Below are positions 1-5,501 of a stretch of 5,656 bases of DNA, piece after piece (position 1 is the stretch's first letter; the number at the start of each line of letters is the position of its first letter). Both the position numbers and the translations under genes were made by a program. The notes beneath the pieces were generated by a model. It searched no databases. It saw nothing but the letters and a program-made list of their open reading frames with translations, and had not been told where the DNA came from. This DNA is from Methanomassiliicoccaceae archaeon (lineage in GTDB: Archaea > Thermoplasmatota > Thermoplasmata > Methanomassiliicoccales > Methanomethylophilaceae), in NCBI GenBank assembly GCA_009776695.1, contig WRNI01000073.1:1-5656 (forward strand), written 5' to 3'.

Positions 1-390
1 GAGAAGGTCAAGAAGACCTGTTGTCGCGACCACGGCGGCGCTCTTCGGCCCGCGCCCTGTTGCAAATGCATTCGGCGTCGGGTTGTTCGTTATACCAACT
101 TCAGGCATAGGAAGTCCGGCGCTCACCGCGATGCCTTCGACGATACCGTAAAGGCGCGGATTGTCCTCTCTCTTTATCAGTTTGACCTTATGCGCCTTCA
201 GCACTATCTTCTTTGAGAAGATGAATGAGAAAAGATTGATCAGCGTCGCCAGTACGAGGAACACCAGCATGACCAGCATCATGCTGTCCGTGCTCCCGTC
301 ATATATGAAATAGCTCAGCACGGCGCCTATGCCAACGAACAGTAACGTTAGCATCAGGAACAGCGCCGCGGTTCTTACGATATACCCCAT
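1..390 (-). CDS. htpX: HtpX-like M48 family zinc metalloprotease, N-terminal part (cut by window edge)
   Basis: The 130 visible residues begin MGYIVRTAALF and contain two strongly hydrophobic segments at about residues 7-30 and 37-59. A basic cytoplasmic stretch (SKKIVLKAHKVKLIKRED) follows, then the conserved M48/HtpX block with NAFATGR at 107-113 and VVATTGLLDLL at 120-130. In this family that block directly precedes the HExxH zinc site, which lies beyond the left edge of the window, so catalytic competence cannot be judged here. HtpX proteins are membrane-embedded zinc endopeptidases that degrade misfolded membrane proteins. The ATG at 390 gives the expected N terminus just before the first membrane segment. 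The gene follows the metallo-beta-lactamase gene in the same orientation after 111 bp, and has its own candidate TATA box and GGAG motifs. The family call is firm; the exact substrate role is inferred from the family. Confidence 0.88.
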   Translation of the reverse strand, partial: MGYIVRTAALFLMLTLLFVGIGAVLSYFIYDGSTDSMMLVMLVFLVLATLINLFSFIFSKKIVLKAHKVKLIKREDNPRLYGIVEGIAVSAGLPMPEVGITNNPTPNAFATGRGPKSAAVVATTGLLDLL

Positions 391-403
391 CTCCTGTTTC
401 TCC
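391..403 (-). promoter_or_regulatory. Candidate Shine-Dalgarno motifs before htpX
   Basis: Read on the minus strand, the 13 bases before the ATG are GGAGAAACAGGAG. One GGAG (403-400) sits 9 nt from the start codon, a usable Shine-Dalgarno distance. A second GGAG abuts the ATG directly and is too close to work for that codon. If transcription starts at the ATG, as the TATA box at 413-420 suggests, neither would be in the mRNA. The two readings compete. Confidence 0.4.
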
Positions 404-412
404 TTTTACACT

Positions 413-420
413 TAATTAAA
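413..420 (-). promoter_or_regulatory. Candidate archaeal TATA box for htpX
   Basis: On the minus strand the sequence is TTTAATTA, centred about 26 bp upstream of the htpX ATG at 390, the usual distance from an archaeal TATA box to the transcription start. That would make the transcript leaderless or nearly so. An alternative box (TAAATAC, around 435-441) would give a leader of about 20 nt containing the GGAG motif. No transcript evidence is available. Confidence 0.45.
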
Positions 421-501
421 GCTATTGCGTCGCTGTATTTAGAATTGACCCGTATACCTCACGTATCCGGCGCGGTCACGGTCGCCTGCCGGTCACTATT
501 A

Positions 502-1293
502 TCAGATGTCAAAACTTATCTCGGTGCCCGCGTAAAATTCTTTGACGGCGTCCATACCCAACTTTTCCCTCAGGTACGTTCTCTGCGTCTGCCCTGTGCA
601 GTGATTAAGATACAGTTCGGGAGGTCCGCTGTCCGCGAACGTGTCCGCGACCGCGTGAACTTCGGTGCGTTTCATCTTCACCATGTGCAGACCGCCGATG
701 ACGGCTGCCACTTTTTTCCCCGTTCTCTCTTTGATGAACGACATCACGTTTGAAATACCGTTATGACAGCATCCGCATATGAGGACCGGGCCTTTCTTCG
801 TCATCAGCACAAGGGAGTTCTCTTCGGTCTGCGCCTCCGGCGCCGCGCCCGCCGGCGGAGCCTCTGCGGGGACGCTGCCTGTCACGAATAAGTTATCGCT
901 AAGCTGCGCCCATTCGCTGATCACGCCGATATTCATCTTTCCGGACATGCCGTCCGGTATCTCTTCCTTCCCCATCTGTATACCGAGAACGCGCTTCCTC
1001 ATGTCTATGCGCGACGGTGCGACGACGTTCACGGCGGCGTCCCTTCTTTCCAGGAATGCCGCAAGTCCGCCTATATGCGGCCTGTGCATATGCGATATCA
1101 CAACGCGGTCTATCGTGTTCACGTCGATGTTCAGATGGTCCATGTTATGCATCAGGTAGTTACCGCGCATGCCCGTATCGAAAAGCGTGCGCTCGCCGTC
1201 AGTATCTATGAGGATCGATATCCCGCGGGCGCCTATCAGCGCCGTCCTTACCAGCGAGCCTTCGTCGTAGACGCTGAGCACCTTCGCTTTCAT
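502..1293 (-). CDS. Metallo-beta-lactamase-fold hydrolase of the DHPS-like group, with altered metal motif
   Basis: This 263-aa cytoplasmic protein has the layout of the MBL-fold group often annotated as 7,8-dihydropterin-6-yl-methyl-4-(beta-D-ribofuranosyl)aminobenzene 5'-phosphate synthase (MJ0301-like). Visible motifs are LFDTGMRGN (37-45), SHMHRPHIGGL (67-77), GCCHNGISNV (174-183), IGGLHM (199-204) and NHCTG (230-234). The family normally reads HxHxDH in the second motif; here it is H68-M-H70-R-P72-H73, so the Asp ligand is Pro (codon CCG). A Pro/Ala/Glu-rich stretch (about 141-159) replaces the usual acidic segment before the GCxH motif. The ATG start places the first beta-strand (AKVLSVYD) right at the N terminus, as expected. 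The gene lies 37 bp after the glycosyltransferase gene on the same strand, with no Shine-Dalgarno but a TATA-like box near -25. Fold assignment is firm; the substrate is unknown and the methanopterin-pathway name should not be taken literally. Confidence 0.85.
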   Translation of the reverse strand: MKAKVLSVYDEGSLVRTALIGARGISILIDTDGERTLFDTGMRGNYLMHNMDHLNIDVNTIDRVVISHMHRPHIGGLAAFLERRDAAVNVVAPSRIDMRKRVLGIQMGKEEIPDGMSGKMNIGVISEWAQLSDNLFVTGSVPAEAPPAGAAPEAQTEENSLVLMTKKGPVLICGCCHNGISNVMSFIKERTGKKVAAVIGGLHMVKMKRTEVHAVADTFADSGPPELYLNHCTGQTQRTYLREKLGMDAVKEFYAGTEISFDI

Positions 1294-1313
1294 AGCGCAT
1301 CATGGACGAGCGC

Positions 1314-1321
1314 ATGTAAAA
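1314..1321 (-). promoter_or_regulatory. Weak candidate TATA box for the metallo-beta-lactamase-fold gene
   Basis: On the minus strand the 37-bp gap before the gene contains TTTTACAT, centred about 25 bp upstream of the ATG at 1293. It would yield a leaderless transcript, in line with the absence of any GGAG-like motif before this start. The box is a poor match to the TTTAWATA-type consensus, and read-through from the upstream glycosyltransferase gene is equally possible. Confidence 0.3.
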
Positions 1322-1330
1322 CCTTATCCG

Positions 1331-2461
1331 TCATCTTCGTTGCCTTGTGCTCACAAGCTCTTCGAATAACGATACGTATGCATCTACGGACCTAGATATG
1401 GAATACGAAACGGCCGTCGTTCTTGCGTTAACTCCTATCGACGGATCGGCGGAAAGACATTTCTTTATCGCTTCGGCGCAGCCTTCCGGCGACGCGTCGA
1501 ACATAAACCCGTTCTCCCCGTCCACGATGAAATCGACGAATGCTCTTCCGTGCGGGCATGCGACCGGAAGGCCGCAGGCCATAGCGTCCATTATCGCGAG
1601 GCATTGCGCCTCATATATCGACGACGACACGGCGGCGTCCGCCGCCGCGTAATGTAACGGTAACTCGGCGTCACTTACGAACCCGGTGAATATTATTCGT
1701 TCCGTGAGCCCGAGATCGGCGGTCAGGGCTTTCAGCTCCGCCTCCGAGGCGCCTTTGCCCACTATCATAAGAACAACGTCTTCGCTCAGCATCGTCATCG
1801 CCTTTATCAGAACGTCCAGACATTTTTCGGGACAGAGACGGCCGACGTGTATCAACACCTTTTTTTCAGCGATGCCGTATCTTTCGCGTATAACGCTTCC
1901 GTCGATCCCGGGTCTCATCGTTCCCGTATCAATGCCTGTGGGTATCACACGCACGTTCGCCTTCACGTTATTCTCTTTAAGTTCTTTGGCTATCGACGGC
2001 GTCTGCGCCACCGTGACGTCCGCCCTTTTGAAAAGACGGCGGAAGTATGACCATCCGACCTTCAGCGAGAATTCAGGGTCGAAGGGCGAATATTCGCCTA
2101 TGAAATCCCAGACCGGCGTGTGGAACGTAATGACAACGGGAACATCGAGAAGTTTTCCGCATGCTATGCCGCGAACCGCCATGAACGCAAATCCGTGAAC
2201 GTTGATGACATCGACGCCCATCTCCTTAAGACGGAATATGCTGTCCGACGGGAATATCGGCAAATAATATCCTTCGAACGTCCCGAAGCTCTTCGCGGGT
2301 ATGTAATGAACGCCTTCTACCCTGTTCCCCTTCCCGGGATCGGGAGCTATCAGAATAACATCATGACCGCGTTCCTCAAGACCTTTCCGTAAGGTGTCGA
2401 TGGCCGCCACGACCCCGTCCCTCACCGGATGGTGCGAATCGACCATCATCGCTATTTTCAT
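1331..2461 (-). CDS. GT4-family glycosyltransferase (UGDG/alpha-monoglucosyldiacylglycerol synthase-like)
   Basis: From ATG at 2461 this gives 376 residues with the two-domain GT-B fold of family GT4. The N terminus MKIAMMVDSHHPVRDGV starts at the first Rossmann beta-strand, followed by HGFAFM (89-94) and FHTPVWD (113-119). The linker IPTGID (173-178) leads into the nucleotide-sugar domain: HVGRLCPEK (205-213), IVGKG (233-237), IFTGFV (257-262), then SSIYEAQCLAIMDAMACGLPV (280-300). The family EX7E motif appears as E284...D292, a conservative Glu-to-Asp change. RAFVDFIVDGENGFMF (306-321) resembles lipid glucosyltransferases of the UGDG group, which transfer sugar to diacylglycerol-type lipids. 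No membrane segment is seen, so the enzyme is probably cytoplasmic and peripheral. The frame stays open further upstream to 2599, but that extension overlaps the hydrolase gene and lacks family similarity. GGAG 5 nt before the ATG supports this start. Donor and acceptor are unknown. Confidence 0.88.
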   Translation of the reverse strand: MKIAMMVDSHHPVRDGVVAAIDTLRKGLEERGHDVILIAPDPGKGNRVEGVHYIPAKSFGTFEGYYLPIFPSDSIFRLKEMGVDVINVHGFAFMAVRGIACGKLLDVPVVITFHTPVWDFIGEYSPFDPEFSLKVGWSYFRRLFKRADVTVAQTPSIAKELKENNVKANVRVIPTGIDTGTMRPGIDGSVIRERYGIAEKKVLIHVGRLCPEKCLDVLIKAMTMLSEDVVLMIVGKGASEAELKALTADLGLTERIIFTGFVSDAELPLHYAAADAAVSSSIYEAQCLAIMDAMACGLPVACPHGRAFVDFIVDGENGFMFDASPEGCAEAIKKCLSADPSIGVNARTTAVSYSISRSVDAYVSLFEELVSTRQRR

Positions 2462-2466
2462 TGACG

Positions 2467-2470
2467 CTCC
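2467..2470 (-). promoter_or_regulatory. Shine-Dalgarno motif that fixes the glycosyltransferase start
   Basis: Read on the minus strand, GGAG (within CGGGAGCG) lies 5 nt before the ATG at 2461. It supports this ATG over the in-frame upstream starts inside the hydrolase gene. It also marks this as the one gene of the window with no AT-rich box at about -26; an ATTAAT at 2496-2501 would give a leader of about 10 nt that includes the motif. This suits an internal operon gene behind the TatD-like hydrolase. Confidence 0.5.
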
Positions 2471-2513
2471 CGTTACCGACAACGTCCGCGTCCGGATTAA
2501 TGCTTTTCTGTGC

Positions 2514-3350
2514 TCACCGGCGGAACATCCTCTCCGGTGTGTCATGGCATATCTTCCATGCCGTCTCCGAGGACATCCCGCCCGATGAGAGCAACGCATT
2601 CACCCTTTTCGGCACGGTGGTTATCGACATCACCGCGCCGGGCCTCGCATTATCGTCTATGTAATCGGTCTCAAGCATGAAGCGATCGCCTTTGCCGAGG
2701 GCCTCACGCACCGCATTCCTCGATGCGGGTATCGACGGGAATATTCCGTAAGTCTCGTCATCGCGCACCAGCGGCGGTGAGAAATGCTTTATCACCATCC
2801 CGGGGTCTAACGATGCGGACCTCGCCATTTCTGACAGCTCTTTCATGAGCTCGGGCGACCCGGACTCGCTGTGTATTATCACCGGGCATCCGTTCTCCGC
2901 CGCAAGTTCCATACCGTATACGAGTATACGATCGGACGCCTCTTTTATTTCCGCCGGAACGTCGAAATGCGGTCTTCCGATCTCGCCGAGCGCGTCCGCT
3001 TTGCCGGACGCGACGAGACCGGCGGCGGTACGCATGCCGTCTTTCATTATCTTCTCCGCCTTTTCAATGCCGAACCGTTCCGCAAGCGGTAACAGGAGAA
3101 CAGGATACGGACCGACGGCAACGTTGACGTGAACGCCGGTCATCTCCCTCGCACGTTCGGCCATTGATAACGTTACGTTATACGATCTGAGGAAGCTGTC
3201 CGCGTCGGATATTTCTATCTCTTCGTAAGGTAACGTAACTAACGTTATACCTGTGCCTCCGGCCGCTTCGAACTCCTTCAGCGCATCAATGTTACGTCCG
3301 CTCGGGCTGAGATGCACGTGGTTGTCGTATATCGGTACCTTTTCCGTCAC
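2514..3350 (-). CDS. TatD-like metal-dependent hydrolase, archaeal COG1831 type
   Basis: This 278-aa protein belongs to the amidohydrolase/TatD TIM-barrel superfamily. Metal-site motifs appear in order: YDNHVHL with H11 and H13, GEIGRPHF with E123, VIIHSES with H160, IKHFSPP with H189 and LETDYIDD with D229. The set is complete, so an active binuclear metal centre is expected. The N-terminal AAGGTGITLVTLP (29-41) and VAVGPYPVLLLPLAERFG (78-94) match the archaeal group I recall as COG1831 (predicted metal-dependent hydrolase) better than bacterial TatD. The substrate is unknown: TatD itself is a nuclease, but that role cannot be transferred. The start is GTG at 3350; no later start keeps the HxH motif, since the next in-frame Met is residue 63. 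The start codon overlaps an out-of-frame ATG-TGA. The gene is divergent from priS across 54 bp and leads the minus-strand run with the glycosyltransferase 52 bp downstream. Confidence 0.87.
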   Translation of the reverse strand: MTEKVPIYDNHVHLSPSGRNIDALKEFEAAGGTGITLVTLPYEEIEISDADSFLRSYNVTLSMAERAREMTGVHVNVAVGPYPVLLLPLAERFGIEKAEKIMKDGMRTAAGLVASGKADALGEIGRPHFDVPAEIKEASDRILVYGMELAAENGCPVIIHSESGSPELMKELSEMARSASLDPGMVIKHFSPPLVRDDETYGIFPSIPASRNAVREALGKGDRFMLETDYIDDNARPGAVMSITTVPKRVNALLSSGGMSSETAWKICHDTPERMFRR

Positions 3351-3366
3351 ATCCCAAAGAATACGG

Positions 3367-3386
3367 ACAATGTAATTATATGTTGT
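3367..3386. promoter_or_regulatory. Shared bidirectional TATA region between the TatD-like gene and priS
   Basis: The 54-bp gap between the two divergent start codons has one AT-rich core, GTAATTATATG, flanked by an imperfect inverted repeat ACAA (3367-3370) and TTGT (3383-3386). The repeat centre lies about 27 bp from the GTG of the hydrolase and about 28 bp from the ATG of priS, so TATA-binding protein bound here could start both transcripts at or next to their start codons. Neither start has a Shine-Dalgarno motif, which agrees with leaderless mRNAs. The flanking repeat could also be an operator for a dimeric regulator. Confidence 0.6.
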
Positions 3387-3404
3387 TCGGCGCTACTCGT
3401 TCCG

Positions 3405-4616
3405 ATGGATCAGAACTCCAGGTTCCTGCTCAAAGCGTTCCGCAGATATTACAAGGCGAACGCACCGGTACTTCCTGAACGATTCGGCAGAAGAGAATTC
3501 GGATTCATGTTCTTCGACAGGACGTTCGTGCAGCGGCACCTCGGTTTCACCAAAGCCGACGATGTCCGCAGATTCCTGATAGCGCAGGTGCCTTCGCATT
3601 GTTATTACTCGACCGCGTATTACAGAGACCCGGCGGCGCCGACGATGGACGAGAAGATGTGGCTGGGCGCCGATCTGATATTCGATCTTGACGCCGATCA
3701 TCTGAAAGGCGCCGATAAGATGACGTACGCCGAGATGCTTGAACAGATCAAGAAGGAGATGATCAATCTCGTCGATTCGTTCATATGCGGCGATCTGGGG
3801 TTCAAAGAGGAGGAAGTGAACATCGTCTTTTCCGGCGGACGGGGATATCACGCTCACGTATCGTCGCCGAAGGTGCTGACGCTCGGTTCGCCGGAAAGAA
3901 GGGAGATAGTCGATTACGTTACGTCAAAAGGCCTTGACATGAACTGGACGTTCCCGGAAAAAGGTACCGTCACGTCGGCGGTGAACCTCGGCGGCCGGAA
4001 GCTTACCAACGTCACGCTGGACCGCCTGATACCGAAGGCGGACTCCGGCGGGTGGAGGCTGAGGCTGAGGGACGGCCTTGCGGCCGTGGCGGACGACCTG
4101 ATGGCAATGGACGCAAAGGAACTGAAAAAGAAGTACCCGAGCATAGGGAAGACCGCTGATAAGACGATCGCAAAGGTAAAGGACGACGTGGCGTCGTCCG
4201 TGAACGCGATGTTCGAACGCAACACCATGGCGACGCTGACGAAAAAGAGTCAGGAAATTCTTATGAGGATAATGTCGGAGGACGTCGTCGTTTCGTTATC
4301 GGGGGAAGTGGACGAGCCCGTGACGGCCGATATAAAACGATTGATACGGCTTCCCGGTTCCGTGCACGGGAAGAGCGGCCTGCGCGTGACGCCGCTCTCG
4401 CGCAACGGGCTTGATGATTTCGATCCGCTGGAGGACGCCGTTCCCAAAGAGTACTCATCCGACGCCGTAAAAATAACGATGAAACGTGACACAGAAATAA
4501 CAATGCTCGGTGAACGGATGTTACTGAAAGGCGAGACGGAAGTGCCGGAATACGCGGCCGTTTTTCTTATTGGCCGTAAGCTCGCGGATCACGGTCACGG
4601 CATTGTTAACGAGTGA
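3405..4616 (+). CDS. priS: DNA primase small (catalytic) subunit PriS
   Basis: This 403-aa protein is the polymerase subunit of archaeal primase, which with PriL makes primers for replication. The catalytic pair D94 and D96 sits in LIFDLDADH (91-99). SGGRGYHAHV (143-152) is the conserved nucleotide-binding SGxRGxHxHV motif. A third metal ligand is probably D303 in DEPVTADIKRLIRLPGSVHGKSG, which also holds the conserved RLPGSVH (315-321). The zinc-knuckle cysteines found in many archaeal PriS between the DxD and SGxRG motifs are absent: only C128 lies there. The frame is open back to 3312, but ATG at 3405 is chosen because MDQNSRFLLKAFRRYY matches the family N terminus, the extra 31 residues would cover the promoter and the divergent hydrolase start, and a TATA box lies about 28 bp upstream. 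The 3' end overlaps the convergent radical SAM gene by 11 bp. Confidence 0.95.
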   Translation: MDQNSRFLLKAFRRYYKANAPVLPERFGRREFGFMFFDRTFVQRHLGFTKADDVRRFLIAQVPSHCYYSTAYYRDPAAPTMDEKMWLGADLIFDLDADHLKGADKMTYAEMLEQIKKEMINLVDSFICGDLGFKEEEVNIVFSGGRGYHAHVSSPKVLTLGSPERREIVDYVTSKGLDMNWTFPEKGTVTSAVNLGGRKLTNVTLDRLIPKADSGGWRLRLRDGLAAVADDLMAMDAKELKKKYPSIGKTADKTIAKVKDDVASSVNAMFERNTMATLTKKSQEILMRIMSEDVVVSLSGEVDEPVTADIKRLIRLPGSVHGKSGLRVTPLSRNGLDDFDPLEDAVPKEYSSDAVKITMKRDTEITMLGERMLLKGETEVPEYAAVFLIGRKLADHGHGIVNE

Positions 4617-5439
4617 AACAGCAGCACGTATGCTTTTCAACGATTTTCATTCCTTTTTCCCTGGCCCACGCCACCGTATCACGGGAAGGGTTAGCTATAC
4701 TTTTTATACCAGAATCTATACACCTTATCTCAAGGCCGCGATGGAAACGCGGGCGCATGCAGCCCAGCGTCACTTCGAATCCCATCCCTTTAAGCATCCT
4801 CGCGGCCTCAACTATCGTATCCTCCGTTATTAACGAATTCTCCGTTATGGTGCCCTTCACGGGCACCAGCGCAAGCAGCGTGATCTCATTCAGCCCCTTG
4901 TCCCTGACAAGTTCCGCCGACGCCAGAAGGTCGTATGTACCGAAACCGGCAGTCAGATGCGGCACCGGTCTGCCGCCCGCGCTGACGATTATGTCGATCA
5001 TTTCCGAGTATGCGTCCGGTGAGACATCAAGGTGCAGCACCTCTTTTATGATGACGGGGTCCTGATGCACATCTACCGAGAATTCCCTTACACCCGCGGA
5101 TACGAGACGTTCCGCGTCATCCTCGTTCAGAAAACCGGTGTGAACGTTGACCTTCAGTCCGCTGCGGACCGCGCGCTCAATGTCATCGATGACGTTCATG
5201 ACGGGGACGCTTCCCCTTTTATCACATCCCCCGCTCACAAGCATGCCGTGACCGCCTGACGATATTATATCGTCTACCGCCGCGGACATGGCGGACCCGC
5301 AGGAAACATCTTTCATATGTCTGAGGTGCGCGCCTTTGCAATGCTCGCACATTTGGTCGCATCCCGTTCCCGTGACGGAGAGCGACGGGAACGGCCTTCC
5401 CGGCAAATATATTGTTAACGTCTCGCTATCAAAGCTCAT
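4606..5439 (-). CDS. Radical SAM protein, biotin-synthase-like (COG1856 type)
   Basis: This 277-aa protein has the radical SAM cluster motif CX3CX2C at C27, C31 and C34 (TGCDQMCEHCKG), which binds a [4Fe-4S] cluster and S-adenosylmethionine. LVSGGCDKRG (68-76) resembles the SAM-contacting GGE-like region. HTGFLNEDDA (100-109), VPHLTAGFGT (159-168), LLALVPVKGT (188-197) and GCMRPRF (226-232) fit the archaeal group I recall as COG1856, described as a biotin synthetase homolog. Further cysteines (C47, C72, C227, C240 and C272-C274 in the terminal HTCCCFTR) could ligate a second cluster. The archaeal two-protein lipoyl synthase (LipS1/LipS2) comes from such biotin-synthase-like families, so a sulfur-insertion role is possible, but no partner is in the window. 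The ATG at 5439 precedes the barrel normally, with no Shine-Dalgarno but an AT box at about -26. The gene is divergent from the LX gene and convergent with priS. Confidence 0.87.
   Translation of the reverse strand: MSFDSETLTIYLPGRPFPSLSVTGTGCDQMCEHCKGAHLRHMKDVSCGSAMSAAVDDIISSGGHGMLVSGGCDKRGSVPVMNVIDDIERAVRSGLKVNVHTGFLNEDDAERLVSAGVREFSVDVHQDPVIIKEVLHLDVSPDAYSEMIDIIVSAGGRPVPHLTAGFGTYDLLASAELVRDKGLNEITLLALVPVKGTITENSLITEDTIVEAARMLKGMGFEVTLGCMRPRFHRGLEIRCIDSGIKSIANPSRDTVAWAREKGMKIVEKHTCCCFTR
4634..4658 (+). terminator. Candidate oligo-T terminator for priS
   Basis: Beginning 18 bases after the priS stop, the plus strand has three T runs in 25 bases: TTTT at 4634-4637, TTTT at 4644-4647 and TTTTT at 4654-4658. 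Archaeal RNA polymerase can terminate at such oligo-T stretches without a hairpin. The tract lies inside the convergent radical SAM gene, where it encodes part of a Lys/Glu-rich segment, so it may partly reflect coding sequence. Confidence 0.45.
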
Positions 5440-5460
5440 TTAGGCACAGAATGACCAAAA

Positions 5461-5468
5461 GCTTTATT
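5461..5468 (-). promoter_or_regulatory. Candidate TATA box for the radical SAM gene
   Basis: On the minus strand the sequence is AATAAAGC, centred about 26 bp upstream of the ATG at 5439, which predicts a leaderless transcript. No GGAG-like motif precedes this start. The alternative is that the stronger TTATATCT (minus strand of 5473-5480) drives this gene, giving a leader of about 11 nt. Confidence 0.45.
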
Positions 5469-5472
5469 CAAT

Positions 5473-5480
5473 AGATATAA
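5473..5480 (+). promoter_or_regulatory. Candidate TATA box for the LX ribosomal protein gene
   Basis: AGATATAA is centred about 26 bp before the ATG at 5502, predicting a leaderless transcript; no Shine-Dalgarno motif is present. A second option is CTTTATTC at 5462-5469, preceded by the A-rich CCAAAA that resembles a BRE, which would give a leader of about 10 nt. The two boxes are only about 12 bp apart, so transcription in the two directions probably competes. Confidence 0.5.
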
Positions 5481-5501
5481 TTCTTCGTCTCGGTAGTTGC
5501 A

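Noticed and set aside
1686..2198. Plus-strand 170-residue frame opposite the glycosyltransferase
   Set aside because: Ser/Arg/Thr-rich antisense shadow with no domain, no promoter and no ribosome binding site; the glycosyltransferase on the other strand explains the open frame.
2462..2599. N-terminal extension of the glycosyltransferase reading frame by 46 residues
   Set aside because: The extension is Arg/His/Cys-rich without similarity to GT4 proteins, overlaps the end of the TatD-like gene, and the ATG at 2461 has a GGAG motif and starts exactly at the first Rossmann strand.
3169..3250. Repeated CGTTATAC and AACGTTA words in the TatD-like gene, suggestive of an operator pair
   Set aside because: They fall in coding sequence and follow from codons for recurring Val-Thr-Leu residues (SYNVTLS and ITLVTLP); similar words occur elsewhere in the window.
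3312..3404. Upstream extension of priS by 31 residues
   Set aside because: It runs through the shared promoter and into the divergent hydrolase gene, and the family N terminus begins at the ATG at 3405.
3393..3857. Long minus-strand reading frame opposite priS
   Set aside because: It is a shadow of the strongly supported priS frame, with no recognisable domain and His/Arg-rich composition typical of antisense frames.
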